Shown here in pieces: positions 12,401-25,715 of a stretch of 44,165 nt of DNA. The stretch comes from Silene noctiflora (taxonomy: Eukaryota; Streptophyta; Magnoliopsida; Caryophyllales; Caryophyllaceae): positions 73,872 through 118,036 of the forward strand of contig VHZZ01000042.1 of the NCBI GenBank assembly GCA_009801015.1, read 5' to 3'. Every line of letters starts with the position of its first letter. The stretch's first letter is position 1. The notes beneath the pieces were generated by a model. The model was given only the letters and a program-made list of their open reading frames with translations. It was not told where the DNA came from and searched no databases. The position numbers and the translations under genes were made by a program.

Positions 12401-15400
12401 TACCATTTCGAAATGCAGTAAACCCAAATGGGCGGAGGGAGGAACTTTTATACGACTAGTAAGATTAGTATCGGAGTTACCTAATGTCATAAGCTGATAA
12501 GAGTTTGGTTGCTCATCATACCTTTTTTGTCTCTTCTACTAGATTAGGTTGACAATTCATAAGATTCATCAGTTTGACGGATTGTTCTTGTTAAACTTAA
12601 GCTACCGTTTCATTATTCTATATTGTATTGCCAATGTCTATGTGAACCACTCCCAGCCTCTGAAAATGTTTCCCTCTTAGGCGTGGTATGGGTGGGGTAA
12701 AATGCTCCGCACATTATCTAGTCTTTAGTGCCGAAGATAATTATTAAGGGAGGAGAGTGAAATCAGAACTATCCCGCATCTCTTACAGGTGAATCTGTTG
12801 TTGATGCCAAATGTTGAAAACTTGCATTATAGTAAAAAATGACATTATTAACAATATGGTCAGTAGTTGACGCCATAGATTGTAGACGCTGCCTCCCCGC
12901 CCTCCCAATTCTAAAGCAAGCCAGCAAGTTGGACAATTTGTAAAACTTCTTTGGTGGATTTGTTTTTAAGAAAAGAATGAGGGCCTCTTTTGTGCTGTGT
13001 AGTCCTGTGTCTTTTGCTTGTTAAAGTCCTTGTATGGATGAAGTTATATATCCTATGGAGGCGTAGATCTTATTATTCTCTTCATATCTAAGTTGTTGGT
13101 GATGTTGGCCGTTTATCGTTCAGAGTTTGCTCAGGCCCTCGTTTTCCTGCAGAAGCCATTCCCACTCTCGGTTCCAGTCTATTAGCTAGAGAAAATTGCT
13201 GATACTTTACTTTTCTCTCAGCTTGGATATTAGAGGAGCCTCTTTTATTATGGTATATCTAGGGTTGTTTTGTCACTAATGTTTTGATTTTTATTTGACA
13301 GGAATTGGCATCTTGTATTCAGAAAGGCAGTTTAGATTGGGATAGAGCTTTGCGATGTATTAGGCATGCTTTACGCACAACTCCTTCGCCAGATTGGTGG
13401 AAGCGTGTGCTTCTTGTAGCGTCGTGTTATAGGCCACAGTCAATAGTATCCACTCCCGGTGCTGTTTTCACTTGTGAAATGATTTGTGAGGCGACTATTG
13501 ATAGGATTGTCGAACTATTGAAGTTGACTAACTCAGGCAAGAGTCTATATCTTTTTCTATTATGTCTTCCAGGCTTTTCACATCATGAACATATAAGAAG
13601 AGGAAAGTGAATTTGAAAAAAAAAAGAATAGGAAACTGTATATTTGTTTTTTTGAAAGGTGTGAGTAATTTTATTTTTTGCAAAACCTAGCCAGAAACTA
13701 AGTGCATGACAATAAAGAATATCAGAAGTCTGATGACATCTACTTGACGGGGTAAATAATTTTTGTAATACGTCGCCCAGCATTGTGAATGTGTTCGTAG
13801 CCTATTACTCTTTCAATTGGTTTAAGATCGATTTAAGTCTAGAACTACGATATTTCATGCAACACTACTCTAGGGCTAGGTAGTGGACGATCTAAAAGGA
13901 ATATCGCTAGAGATTCTTGGTTTGAGAATAGTTTGTGGGTGTAGGGGAATGGGTGAATTGTGGTCTAAGAAGGTTCAGCTGAGTTCTTTGAGCATGCCAT
14001 TTATCTTCCACTAAAAGACGGTGAGGGAAGAGACAAAAGCATTTATGCACGCAAGTACTGGAATGGTGTAAGAACAAATGAGGTTGTAGCTGCTGCTTCA
14101 GTCTATAGAATATTTTCTCCAAAATGAATTGAGCCACAGATCATTCGGTCGACTTAATCAATTCAACCATGCCATTACAACCATTAAGTTATGGTCTGAA
14201 ATGAGTTAAGATTTTCTCCATTATGTTGCAGTGTCTACATTTTCCATTTGGACATTTGGTCCATCCACACCAATTCGCTACAGTTCGTTATATGGTTAGA
14301 AATTCACTTTAAAAAGGACCCTTAAGTGATTCTACTATATTTATTCTCACTTGCTTTTAAAATTAGGCAATTTTATATTTTTATTCTTCTTACTCTTCCT
14401 AGTGTTTGGTCTTAAATGTTGGCAATTCTAGTGGCCTGATTGATGCTTTTGTCTTCAGATCTGAACTGCTGGCAAGAATGGCTTATCTTCTCCGATATAT
14501 TCTTCTTTTTGATGAAAAGTGGTTGCATTGACTTTGTCGATTTTGTGGACAAGCTTGTTTCACGTATCATAGATGATGATCAAAGTATTCTGCGAACCAA
14601 CCATGTCACCTGGCTGCTTGGACAGATTATTCGTGTCGAACTTGTAATGAATGCTCTTAATACCGATTCCAGAAAGGTATTTGAGTTCTTCCCTCAAATG
14701 TCACACTAGATGGGGGAAGGAACCAATACTACTACTTTGTATATGAGGTCATATTTATCACGAGTTTGTCTCACTGTGTGTTTGTAAGTGACAACATATC
14801 TTTAATAAAAAAAAAGTTATCTAAAGCTTTCCAGGGGCAATAGAGAACAAGATGTCCTTAGTGAAATACCTTTATACAGCACTCCTTTCATTGAAGGAAC
14901 TTAATTTGAATACCATAAATTACACATTTTTATATAAACCAAAACAAAGCCGGACAAACTATTCCTGCCAAAAGTTATAATTTACTTTTTCTAATCCCTG
15001 AAATTGAATGGGAATCCTGCTACGACCAAATGCACTAGAAAACAGCAAACACTGCTCTTCTGAACCCGTATGAATCACCATCCTTCTGACGTGTTCTGGA
15101 TCACCATTTCACTGCTTTGGGCCAAATATTATTTTTCATTGAAATTAAGTGTTTTTTTGTTTGTCATTTTGCAGGTAGAGACCACAAGAAAACTATTATC
15201 ATTTCACAGGGAAGAAAAAACCTCTGATCCTCGTAGCCCTCAGAGTATACTGCTTGAGTTTATAACCAGCTCCCAGACCTTGTGGATTTGGTCTCAGAAT
15301 ACCTTAACCAGAGATCATTTAAATGCAGAGCAGCTCCAGAAAGGGAAGCAAATAGATGAATGGTGGAGGCAAGTTAGCAAAGGTAACTCCTGTTCATAGC

Positions 15401-18400
15401 ACTGGTGTGTTACGTATTTAAATTGTTTAGTTGAGGGCCATGCTATTCTGACTCAGCTGCAAATGTCGGACATGACACGGGGTCGGAGACTCGGAGTGTT
15501 GGATACGGTTATTTACCGCTAAGTTCTCATTTTTTTTGGTAAAAACGAAGTTACGAAGTGTCGTATTGTGTCCGGCATGCGCGACATGTGACCAAAGTGA
15601 AGTGTCAGATACGCGACACGCGACCAAAGCGAAGTGTCGAAGTAACATTAGTTGGGGATTCGACACCATCATATCTGATGGCTTAGGATTTTATTATGCT
15701 CCGGTTGTTTTTATGAGTTGAGTATCTTTGGCCTCATTCTGTTGCTGGTAGTATCTACAGCTTGTACGGAGTATAATCACAACAACAGTCAGTTATTTTT
15801 TAATAACAATTTAATTTTTCCAGAAAATCATCAATTATTTTCGAATTAACTGATAATAATACCTTTTTTATGCACATTTTTGTAAACTTGTTTACCTTTT
15901 GAGTATTTTTTTTTGCCAAAACTGGCTTTTGGTAGGTGGTTTTTGAGGGTTTTCTTGGTAGGTGTTGTGAAAAAAAGTTACAAAAGGGAAGAGGTTTAGA
16001 AAAACGTAGCATCACACCCGTCATTCAAAATAGGCCTGAATCCCAAGCCTACTATCTGCGCTCATGTCACTTATCGTCGTACTTTATGAATTTAGGTGAA
16101 AGGATGCTCGATTACATGAATATGGATGACAGATCAGTAGGCATGTTTTGGGTAGTATCTTATACAATGACACAGCCCGCTTGTGAGATGGTAATGACTT
16201 GGCTTACTGCTGCTGGGACAGAAGTTTTACAGGTCTCCAATTTACAGCCTAATGAGAGACTGGTAGTGATGCGGGAAACAACCCCTCTGTCTATATCACT
16301 ACTTTCTGGATTTTCTATTAAGTTGTGCATGAAACTTGCATATCAAATGGAAGAATCTTTATTCTCTGGACAGGTATTGAGTAATTATTTATGTGGTGAT
16401 GATTTTACTAATGCTGGGTTTCATTAAGATAATATTTATACGTGGTATGATAAAGATCATCCATGCTTTTCTACCAAAATGTTTCAAAACCTTGTGTTGA
16501 GTTTTGTGTCTGTGGCTGATGACCTATTGACCTTGTTCCTCACACGTTGTTCAGAAACCTTATGTCTTTAGTTTATCATTCTGTACTCAGTGCTTTGATT
16601 TCGTCCTTAGACATTCTGATTGCTGTTCTAAATTTGTTTAATATATCATTCAGTTTTTTGTTCTCTTTTATTTTTTTGACTTAAGTGCCCTTGCAGTCTT
16701 CAATTCTCGACTTTGTTTGATAAAAAAAACACTGATCATGTTTCCATATTGTTTTGTCCCGAAATAATTGATCACATTCTATATTTAGTGAGTTCAATGG
16801 TAATATAATGTTGTGACCATGGTTACCGGATTCACTTGGTACCCTATGAATTGCGAACCGTTAAAAGCGAATTCTATCAAGTTGCTTACTGAAAATACAT
16901 ATAACACACATTCTATACGAGCGAATCCGAATCGGTAAGGGCGTATTCATAGAGAATCTGGTAACCATGGTTGTGACTCTCCTTTGGAATAAACAAATTT
17001 GAAGACGTGAAGTACATGTATTGAGACATGGAGTATCATTGTTTAATTTCATGTTGTCTTTCATATTCCTAAAGAAACATATTTCCTAGGGGTTTTTCTT
17101 TCTCTATTTCTGTCTTTTTTCAGAGCGTGTTTCCAATAAATGAGAAACGGCTTACTGATCGAGATTTTTAATAAATGTCTTTTTTTAAAGTCTCCTAGGG
17201 TCATAGGCCAAGCATTTCTGTTGCAAGATTCTGACTAGTCTATGAATTATTGGTTGCCTTTGCAGGTCATTCCTAGCATTTCAATGGTTGAAACCTATGC
17301 ACGTTTACTTCTTATTGCGCCTCATTCATTGTTTCGTTCACATTTCAGTGTAAGTATCTTCAATGCTCCTATGACCTTGGAGGCTTTACAATGTGAGAGA
17401 GAGAAGATCGTGGGGGGCAGGGGAATATTTAACAAAAACTGGATAGAAGAGTGATATAGGTAGGATTGAAGAAAATACGGTGTTGGAAAGGTGTAGTCGA
17501 GGGAAAGACTCCCTGAGGAAGAATTTATCTGGATGATGGAGTTTGACTTTATTTTATCGTCTTTGATCTTTTTACTTCTATTTTTCTTTTGTTATCCGTA
17601 TTCTGTTATTTATCCCAAGGTTTCGTATTCATTTTCCTCTTAACTTTCTTGTTACTTATATCTCTGATTTAAATTTCTTCTTCTTTATTCAAAATTCAAA
17701 AGATTGTCCTAAATTTTGTTTAGTTTTCGTTCTTCTCTCCACAAATATTTATATGCCCATCTTGCAACATGTTTACTGTGCTATTCCACCTCAATATGAC
17801 AGCTGTGGATTGATGTTAGCCACTGTAATATGTGCAATAGAGTTAAAATTGATTACTGGGGAGCGACAAGGAGAGGGTTTTTACGATAGGTATTTGTTGA
17901 TTGTCCAACTCTTTAGGAGTTTTTATAAGCATGTGTGCTTAACATGTCATGCATACTTCATTACTTCTTGCAGCATTTGACGCAAAGGAATCCAGGCACA
18001 TTGAGCAAGCCAGTTGTGACACTTTTGGTGCTTGAAATATTGAACTACCGGTTGCTTCCACTCTATCGGTGAGTATATTTGTTTAGTGTTCAAGGGACAT
18101 TTTAGTAAGTTTTTCCGCGTTTGGCTATATCCAATCCATTCATCTGAGGAGTTTACCGCTCCATGGTGTTAGTTAATCATACTCATCCCATTTCCTATAT
18201 GTCAATAGCTCCTAAATCCATTATGAAACCTTTTTCTTTCTCGATGCTTGAATAGCTATCCTTTCGTACCCTCACGTTTGACCTGTGGGATTCAACTTTC
18301 CTTGGCGATTGGTTCAGTGATCAAATAGGCTCAACCTTCGTATAGAAGGGGAGCAGCGTAGGTAGACTAGAACTAGAAGTAATAGTCCCCCCTGGCAAAA

Positions 18401-21400
18401 GAGAATCTCTCTTTACTTGAGTTCCCGCCTCCAGCCTTAAAAGCCTAATTTGCCCTTGGGATTGGTGTGCAGACAAGCCATTTGGAGCCATCCATATTGC
18501 TAATAAGCTTTTTCCTAGTATGCCTACAGCCTAGTTATACGGTTCCTATTCAATAATCTTATTTATGATTTTACGTTTTATTTTTGTATGGAGATAAATG
18601 AATTGTATGTTTTTGTAGTTATGAAGGGAAGAACAAAAGCTTAATGTATGACGTCACAAAAATTGTTGCTGCCTTGCAAGGGAAACGTGGTGAACATCGT
18701 GTATTTAGATTGGCTGAAAATCTTTGCATTAATCTGATTCTCTCCCTGAGAGATTTCTTTTCTGTGAAGAAAGAGGGAAAGGTAGGATGATATGTGTTTT
18801 TCGTTACTGTTAACTTCCATTTTGTCATGGTTGAAGTACATTATTTTTAAATCTGTTTTTATTCACTGCAGGGACCTACTGAATTCACGGAAACATTGAA
18901 CCGTATTGCTATTGTTTCTCTTGCTATTATAATCAAGACACGTGGAATAGCTGAGGCTGAGCACTTGCTTTATCTTCCAGCTATGGTGGAACAGATATTG
19001 TCAAGTAGTCAGCACACATGGTCTGACAAAACTCTACGTTATTTCCCTCCTGTTCTACGTGATACATTGGTTGGTCGAGTAGACAAAAGGGGACTGGCAA
19101 TTCAAGCATGGCAACAGGTTGTTAATCTTTTCTCTCTATGTTCAAGTTTAACAGTCTCTTCATCTGGTTACAAGTCCGAAATCTCTGACCCTGTATAATG
19201 GAGTTTCCACGTTAAATATGAGAATGCTCACGAGCTTTCTATCTGACTATGATGAACATTATTTCTTGCAACTTACAGCTTTGTTTTCTTTAGCTTATTT
19301 ATTGAGATAATGGTACTATATTGCCTTTGCAAATCAATTGTTTTTGTTGCATTTATCTTCGTGTAATTTGTCAAAATGGCTTGATACTAAGTACTGTTTT
19401 GGCAGGCAGAGACAACTGTTATCAATCAATGTACACAACTCCTTTCACCATCAGCTGATCCTACCTATGTCGTGACATACATCAGCCATAGTTTTCCTCT
19501 ACACCGCCAATATCTTTGTGCCGGTGCTTGGATATTGATGCATGGACACCCTGAAAATATAAATAGTGCAAACTTGGTAATCAAAATTCTCTCCTATTTC
19601 TTTTTATGAAACATGGTATGAAAATGTGGTATGTTGCGAGTGGTAGTGGCCGTGAATTATGGTGTGGATGTTAAGGCGTGTAGTAATGGCCCGCAGATGA
19701 TGCTGGATGGAATTTCAGAAACGTTCCCTTTCTGTTTTTCTCAAATACATGCAATATGCTTTCGTTTACCATTTTTTCTTAAATTTAAAGGTAACATAAA
19801 TGAAGACTAAGGGCTTGCTTGGGATGGAAGTAATTATTAAGGGAATAATGGGAGATAAAATAAGAAGAAATGGGAGGAGATTGGTGGTTGAGGAGGGTGG
19901 AAAGAGGAGGTGAGGGAGGAATTATTACCTCCAGAGAGATGTAATGCATTACTTGGGGGGAGAGGTAGGTAACAATTACTCCCTTAATGGAGGGACAATT
20001 ACACTATATTTCCCCATTTCTATCTCCAACCCCCATTCCTTCCCTCCATTTTTTAGTTCATTTTAGCTCTATTACTCCCTTAATAATTACTCTCATCCCA
20101 AGCAAGCCCTAAGAATGAGTATCATAAATGAAGACTAAAAATGTGTATCATATGGTGCAGTAAAAAAATATCAGCCCTTTTCTAATGGGCTTACGGGCTT
20201 TCCAAAAAGTGAAATAAAGTAACAGACAACTTAAAATTTCATTGTGTAATTGCCGTCTCGTTATCTAATGGCAGTCCCATTAAGTAAAGACCGTCCCATA
20301 TATGTAGTGAGGACATTATTGTACCATGCTTTGGAAAGCTTATTTGTTGAGGATGCACAAGTGTTAATCATGTGAAATGGCTCGATTTTCATAAATTATA
20401 TGAACTATTTTTTAACCTTTCTATGGAACAAGTGCAGGCGCGTGTGTTGAGAGAATTTTCTCCCGAAGAAGTGACTGCAAATATTTACACCATGGTGGAT
20501 GTTCTGCTCCATCAGATTCATGTGGAACTTCAGCGTGGTCATCCCTTGCAGGTGATAGTTTTGAAAACACTTATATAATTGTCTGTAATACTATTAGTGA
20601 ACAAGAAAGTCAAACTGTTTTTCTTTTATAGGATCTTCTTACAAAAGCTTCTGCCAATCTGGCATTCTTTGTTTGGACTCACGAGTTGCTTCCATTGGAT
20701 ATTCTAGTCCTTGCATTGATTGATCGCGATGATGATTTGCATGCTTTGCACATTGTGGTGAGTTTTCAGTAAATAATATTTGCTGTTGTTATCCTTGTCA
20801 TTTGAGATATATGGGCTGGATCTGAATGTCAGGGATCCTAGCTCTTAAAACAGCTACTTCCTTTTTATTTAATTGTGGGGATTTTTCTAGTATATATGCA
20901 AACATCTGCAATTAAATGGAAGTAATAATTAGAAATTCAGAAACTAAATTTGTCATAAAATAACCATGAATAAGGTTGTATTCTCTATAAAGTAAGCTGC
21001 CAAACAACCCCTTTAAGCATGTGTAGACAAAGATCATGAAGAACCATTACTGTTGAGTGTGGACTATACAAGTATACATAAATCAATATTGTCTGCTACT
21101 GTTAAGCATGAAACCCAATAGTTCTTCTAGCCAACACATGTTTGCCCTAATTTTCTAAGGTTCTGCTTTTGCTATAGTGAGGATGAATTGAAGCGCCATC
21201 TTATATGTGTATATATTCTTCCTTGTAAAAAATGATTATTTATGCATGTTAAATGGTAAACTCCTTAGAGCTGTAATGTAACACTGATTCTTTTTAAACA
21301 TTCAAAATTGTCATATCAACTACTCTAGTTTGCCCAGCACTAAAGTTTTCTCCGTATTTTCGATTTTGACATGGTAATTTACCTGTTTCCCAACATGGGT

Positions 21401-22440
21401 TGTAGATTAGTCTCTTTGAAAGACAAGAGCTTCATCAAAGAATGCGATTGTTCTTCATGACTCGTGGTCCTCCTGAGCATTGGCTTCATACAGGAATTTT
21501 CAAACGTATGGATCTGCAGAAGGCCCTGGGCAATTATCTCTCTTGGAAGGATAGGTGATCTTTGTTGCTGCTTTACGCATTATGCTCTACTAATAGATGA
21601 TGTGAAGTTAAATACCACTTAAGCGGTTCTGAAAAGCCGAGTGTATTGTTTTAGTAGTTCTCTCTTTACTGATGCTTATCAGAGGTATCTGTTTCGTTTG
21701 GCCAGAGTGCCAGACTACAGAAGAAGGTTCAATCTAGAAGTACATCCAATTTAGAACACAAGCACCACTAAATTATTTGAGATTGTTGAGCTAATAACCT
21801 ATACATATGAATAACTGGGACAGTCGGCTTCTCCGATAAGATTATGATTCAAGAGTCAAGACTGAGATGTGACCACCAAGGACCCCTAACATCAATTTGT
21901 GGAATACGGATTAGAGAATATAAATGTAAAAATAATATAGGTGTGAGTGTTACCAGAAAACCCATGTTGTTCACTATATGAATGTAATACTCTCACACGT
22001 GATGGTATTCAATGCTAAGGTTGCATAAACTTTAGTTCCAAGCTGCTTTCAGAGCAACATCTAAACTGTTTGATCACAAGTGCCATTTCAGTTGTAGCAG
22101 ATCGCCAGATCTGACTTAGAGCATACATTGAAAATTGGAATCACTTGAAAGTGTTCTTAGTCGTACTACAGCATGACACGTTTACTTATGTGGCAGGTTT
22201 CCCGTATTTTTCGATGATATTGCCGCACGTTTGCTGCCTGTTATTCCTTTGGTTGTATATCGACTGATTGAAAATGATGCTACTGACTTGGCTGAGAGAG
22301 TTCTAGCGAACTACAAGCAGCTGCTAGCTTACCATCCTTTGAGATTTACATTTGTTCGTGATATATTGGCATATTTCTATGGTCTTCTTCCAGGAAAGCT
22401 TATTGTTCGGATTTTGCATGTGCTTGATATTCCAAAGGTT

Positions 22441-22485
<45 letters not shown>

Positions 22486-24424
22486 TATTATTATTTTTCA
22501 CTCACCTTTTGTTTTTCACTTTTCCTTTTCTATATTTTCACATTTTGAGGTGTGCGTTCACCCATGGACGGTTTTAAAGGATGATTCATGTCAGGCGACC
22601 CCAAACCATTTTAGGATCAAGGCTCTGATGTTGTTGTTGAATTATTTTTAATACTCCGTATTTTGCATCATCTTTTCTTTTTATCCTCATTATGAAATAT
22701 GAATTGAGATGACTATCTCCAGTGGGGCCGAAGACTCACTATTCTTCGGCTTTGGAATAATGCAAATTGGTGTCTCTCTTTATGCTTCTTGTATAGGGAA
22801 TGCCGATGCGATGCGAGTTCATCATAATTCACCCACAAATAACCTCTTTTTGCTTGAACACACCCCGCCACCTGGGGTTAAGAAACTGAAGTAATGTATG
22901 ATCGCTATTCCCTTTCTAATCCCCTCTTTGATTCAGATTCCATTTTCAGAGTCATTTCCACAGCACATTGCCCCGTCAAATTCTGCAACGTGCCCACCTC
23001 CGGATTATTTTGCTTCCCTGTTGCTGGGTCTGGTAAATAACGTCATTCCTCCTCTCAGTAGCTCCTCAAAGACAGGGTCTCTCGTAGACAGTTCACATCT
23101 GACAACTCGTGGTCCACTGAACAAGACACCCGCTACAAGTCAGTCTGGCACAACAAGTGCTTCTGATGTTCAGAAGGCTTTCTATCAGATCCAAGATCCT
23201 GGTACATACACGCAACTTGTGCTTGAAACGGCAGTTATAGAATTGCTTTCTCTTCCAGTTTCAGCTGCTCAAAGCGTGGCCTCACTGGTTCAAGTTGTTG
23301 TTCATATACAACCAACGCTTATTCAGTCCAGCAATGGTTTGCATGGAACGTCAAATGTGTCTGGACAAACGTCTGTTCTACCAACTTCTCCTTCTGGTGG
23401 AAGCACAGATTCCATGAATGCAACCAGACCCACCGCGCCAGTTTCAGGGCTAAATACGTCAAATTTTGTCTCGCGGAGTGGGTATACGTGTCAACAGTTA
23501 TCTTGCTTATTGATTCAAGCTTGTGGTCTTTTGCTTGCCCAGCTTCCACAAGACTTTCATGTGCAATTGTATCTTGAGGTGGCACGTCTTGTTAAAGAGA
23601 GTTGGTGGCTCAGTGATGGCAAAAGGTCTCCAAGTGAGCTAGATTCAACTGTAAATTATGCTTTGTTGGACCCAACGTGGGCCGCTCAAGATAATACATC
23701 AACAGCAATAGGTAATATATTTATGCTATTTTACAATTAGAATTTTCAATTTTCACAAGGACCTTTTTGTACATCAGAAAATTGTGTCCACTTTCTTATG
23801 TCAAATAATTACAGTAATTTAAGTAATGTGTGAATTAATAAATTTCTAAGAATGTTTTCGTAACACAAGGGTAAGGCTGCGTACATCCGACACTCCTATC
23901 TCGCAATTTGCGGGATATATTGCGGCACTGAGTTAATGCTGTTGTAATGTTTTCCTAAATGCACTTCTTCTTTGCGGTTAAATGTATCAATGAAGCATTG
24001 GAACTTTTCTGGGTGTCAAATTTTGAATGAACTATGTTAGTTTTTAGTTTCTTATTAGTTTTTAATTATGCAGGTAACATTGTTGGCTTGATTCATTCAT
24101 TCTTTAGCAATCTTCCACAAGAATGGTTGGAGGGGGCCCATGTCATTGTTAAGCAACTTAGGCCAGTAACTTCCGTTGCTATGTTGAGGATAGTGTTCCG
24201 AATAATGGGTCCATTACTCCCGAGGCTTGCGAATGCTCATACACTCTTTACCAAGGTAAGGAACTCATCTACCCTCAGAAACTAGAGTAAAATATGGTGT
24301 TAAATGTCGTACGATCTATTTTACTCCTCATGCTTGAAAAATGGCTGGTTTGCATGTGAACTAAGTTAACGTCAGCATTTTGCGTTTAGCATTGGTGACT
24401 TGAGCATCACCTCCCCCAATCGAT

Positions 24425-24456
<32 letters not shown>

Positions 24457-25197
24457 CTTTCCGGTTGTCTGCTTATATGTTGAACACTAAAATTTCAAAC
24501 TAAAATATGGTGTTAAATGTCGTACGATCTATTTTACTCCTCATGCTTGAAAAATGGCTGGTTTGCATGTGAACTAAGTTACCGTTAGCATTTTGCGCTT
24601 CCATGTCCCCCTCTTTCTGCACATGATTCTTTTATGGCCCAAATAAGATTTGGTAACCCGTTCATATCATTGTGTAGACTCTCACTTTGCTACTTGGTAC
24701 AATAGTGGATGTCTTTGGGAAGACGGCACAACCATTAGTTCCTGCTCAGGCATCGGAGATAGTAGACATTATCGATTTCCTGTAAGTACTACCTACATTT
24801 TAGTTTTTCCTCTATTTCAGCGATACCTTCTGTACTTCTTATGTACTGTGCTTGAATAAAAGTAGGTATTTGTATTTTGAATCCTACTTAATTATTGGAT
24901 AAATGCGGAAATGTAAAGTATGTATGAACGAGAAGGGGCACTCATGTAAGTTTATTTCACCACTTACTTACTATACCATGCTCGGTTTTCAGCCATCACG
25001 TTATCCACTATGAGGGACAAGGTGGGCCAGTGCAATCAACAAGTAAGCCAAGAGCTGAGGTTCTGGTACTCTTCAGTCGAGCGTTGGAAAATTTGCGACC
25101 AGACGTACGGCATCTTCTTTCTCACCTTAAAACTGATGTGAATTCCTCCATTTATGCCGCCACACATCCCAAGATTGTACCCAATCCCATGTCCTAA
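9483..25197 (+). CDS. MED23: Mediator of RNA polymerase II transcription subunit 23
   Basis: Twenty-one coding exons: 9483-9581, 9669-9712, 10888-10984, 11100-12071, 13302-13536, 14459-14676, 15175-15382, 16096-16373, 17266-17349, 17974-18068, 18619-18781, 18872-19117, 19406-19576, 20438-20551, 20632-20757, 21406-21554, 22197-22437, 22937-23711, 24074-24255, 24678-24781, 24993-25197. Summed length is 4,806 nt and every phase fits, giving 1,601 residues, close to other plant MED23 proteins. The start gives MEQNQRASSS, then the conserved SYQFHPAKPVITDLFNLYLG. Other family segments include FIENIPDD (exon 4), TPSPDWWKRV (exon 5), SGCIDFVDFVDKLV (exon 6), GPTEFTETLNRI (exon 12), AFYQIQDPGTYTQL and FVSRSGYTCQQLSCLLIQAC (exon 18). 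MED23 is a tail subunit of nuclear Mediator, linking activators to RNA polymerase II. Ser/Pro/Gln-rich linkers occupy residues about 147-225 and part of exon 18. No frameshift or premature stop was found. Intron 5 probably uses a GC donor. Confidence 0.97.
10301..10394. repeat. 47-bp tandem duplication in MED23 intron 2
   Basis: Two adjacent copies (10301-10347 and 10348-10394), each starting TTAGATGCGGTGTTTCTCCA, differ at one position (CTCTAGG versus CTCTTGG). The change is intronic and should not affect the coding sequence. Confidence 0.92.
13537..13538 (+). other. Probable GC splice donor of MED23 intron 5
   Basis: Exon 5 ends AACTCAG and is followed by GCAAGAG, matching the AG/GCAAG consensus of GC-AG introns. 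Joining it to the acceptor at 14457-14458 gives LTNSDLNCWQEWLIF, which fits plant MED23. The nearest GT (GTCTAT, seven bases downstream) keeps the frame but is a weak donor and adds two residues. Confidence 0.75.
16811..16976. mobile_element. Small MITE in MED23 intron 8
   Basis: The element at 16817-16970 has near-perfect inverted ends (CCATGGTTACCGGATTC on the left, complement of CCATGGTTACCAGATTC on the right). TTGTGA flanks both sides (16811-16816, 16971-16976) and would be the target duplication. It is about 154 bp and non-coding. Superfamily not assigned. Confidence 0.75.
19811..20109. mobile_element. Intact Tourist/Harbinger-like MITE in MED23 intron 13
   Basis: This 299-bp element has about 34-bp inverted ends, beginning GGGCTTGCTTGGGATGGAAG and ending with the near-complement. 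TAA flanks both sides (19808-19810, 20110-20112), the usual PIF/Harbinger target duplication. A 16-bp direct repeat (CATAAATGAAGACTAA) occurs just left of the element and again at 20123-20138. The ends agree well, suggesting a fairly recent insertion. Confidence 0.85.
22443..22483. repeat. Long poly-T tract at the start of MED23 intron 17
   Basis: About 40 consecutive T begin five bases after the exon 17 donor (GTTAGATTT). Its length is likely variable and prone to sequencing error, and a T-rich intron start may affect donor recognition. Confidence 0.9.
24288..24597. repeat. 97-bp direct repeat in MED23 intron 19
   Basis: Copies at 24288-24384 and 24501-24597 start TAAAATATGGTGTTAAATGT and differ at about two positions (TTAACGTCAG versus TTACCGTTAG). 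They are separated by about 116 bp containing a poly-T run near 24431-24456. Confidence 0.92.
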
Positions 25198-25715
25198 CCG
25201 TAATATACAGCATTCAAGTGCCAAGAGAGATGATACAATAAAGATATTGGCATACTGTAGAGCGTTGGTTTTAACGTCTCATATGGAAATACTGCGATGG
25301 TTGACTGTCGCTTCAGTTTGTAGGATGTGCTATTGCGCTTGATGGTCAGCTGGCGATTACAGCCCTCTTTCTCACCAGCATGACCTATCCACAAAGCTGG
25401 CACACCTCCATTGTCATCACAATAATGGATAACCAGGCGAGGTAGTACTTAAAGGAGGACCATTTAGCGCCCCTCCTCTATGATTCCGGCATGTTGTTGT
25501 AAAGTGTTGTAACTTGTATTTATGTAATTATATCTTTTATGATACGAGCATTAGATTTGCAGGAAGTGATTAGTATAGTTGTGTTTACCTGTGTATTTTA
25601 TATAATAATGAGGTGAACTGTTAATTATAACTTGATTTGCAATGGCTTAATTATGGTTCTATGAGTTTCAACTGCAGATGTTCGTTATAAACCATCTAGC
25701 GATGTACTTGAGTAC
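25198..25715 (+). other. MED23 3' UTR and downstream DNA
   Basis: No coding sequence follows the TAA at 25195-25197. The AT-rich stretch near 25500-25620 (TGTAATTATA, ATAATAATGAGG) would suit transcript end formation. The exact polyadenylation site cannot be read from sequence alone. Confidence 0.4.

Noticed and set aside
13537..13610. Read-through of MED23 exon 5 to a stop at 13608
   Set aside because: The sequence after 13536 loses similarity to MED23, and splicing to 14459 restores it in phase.
15430..15720. GTGTC/GACAC-rich palindromic stretch in MED23 intron 7
   Set aside because: Short CGACAC-type words recur, but no defined ends or target duplication could be found.
22231..22548. Open frame running from MED23 exon 17 into a poly-Phe tail
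   Set aside because: The tail is the poly-T start of intron 17; the real exon ends at 22437.
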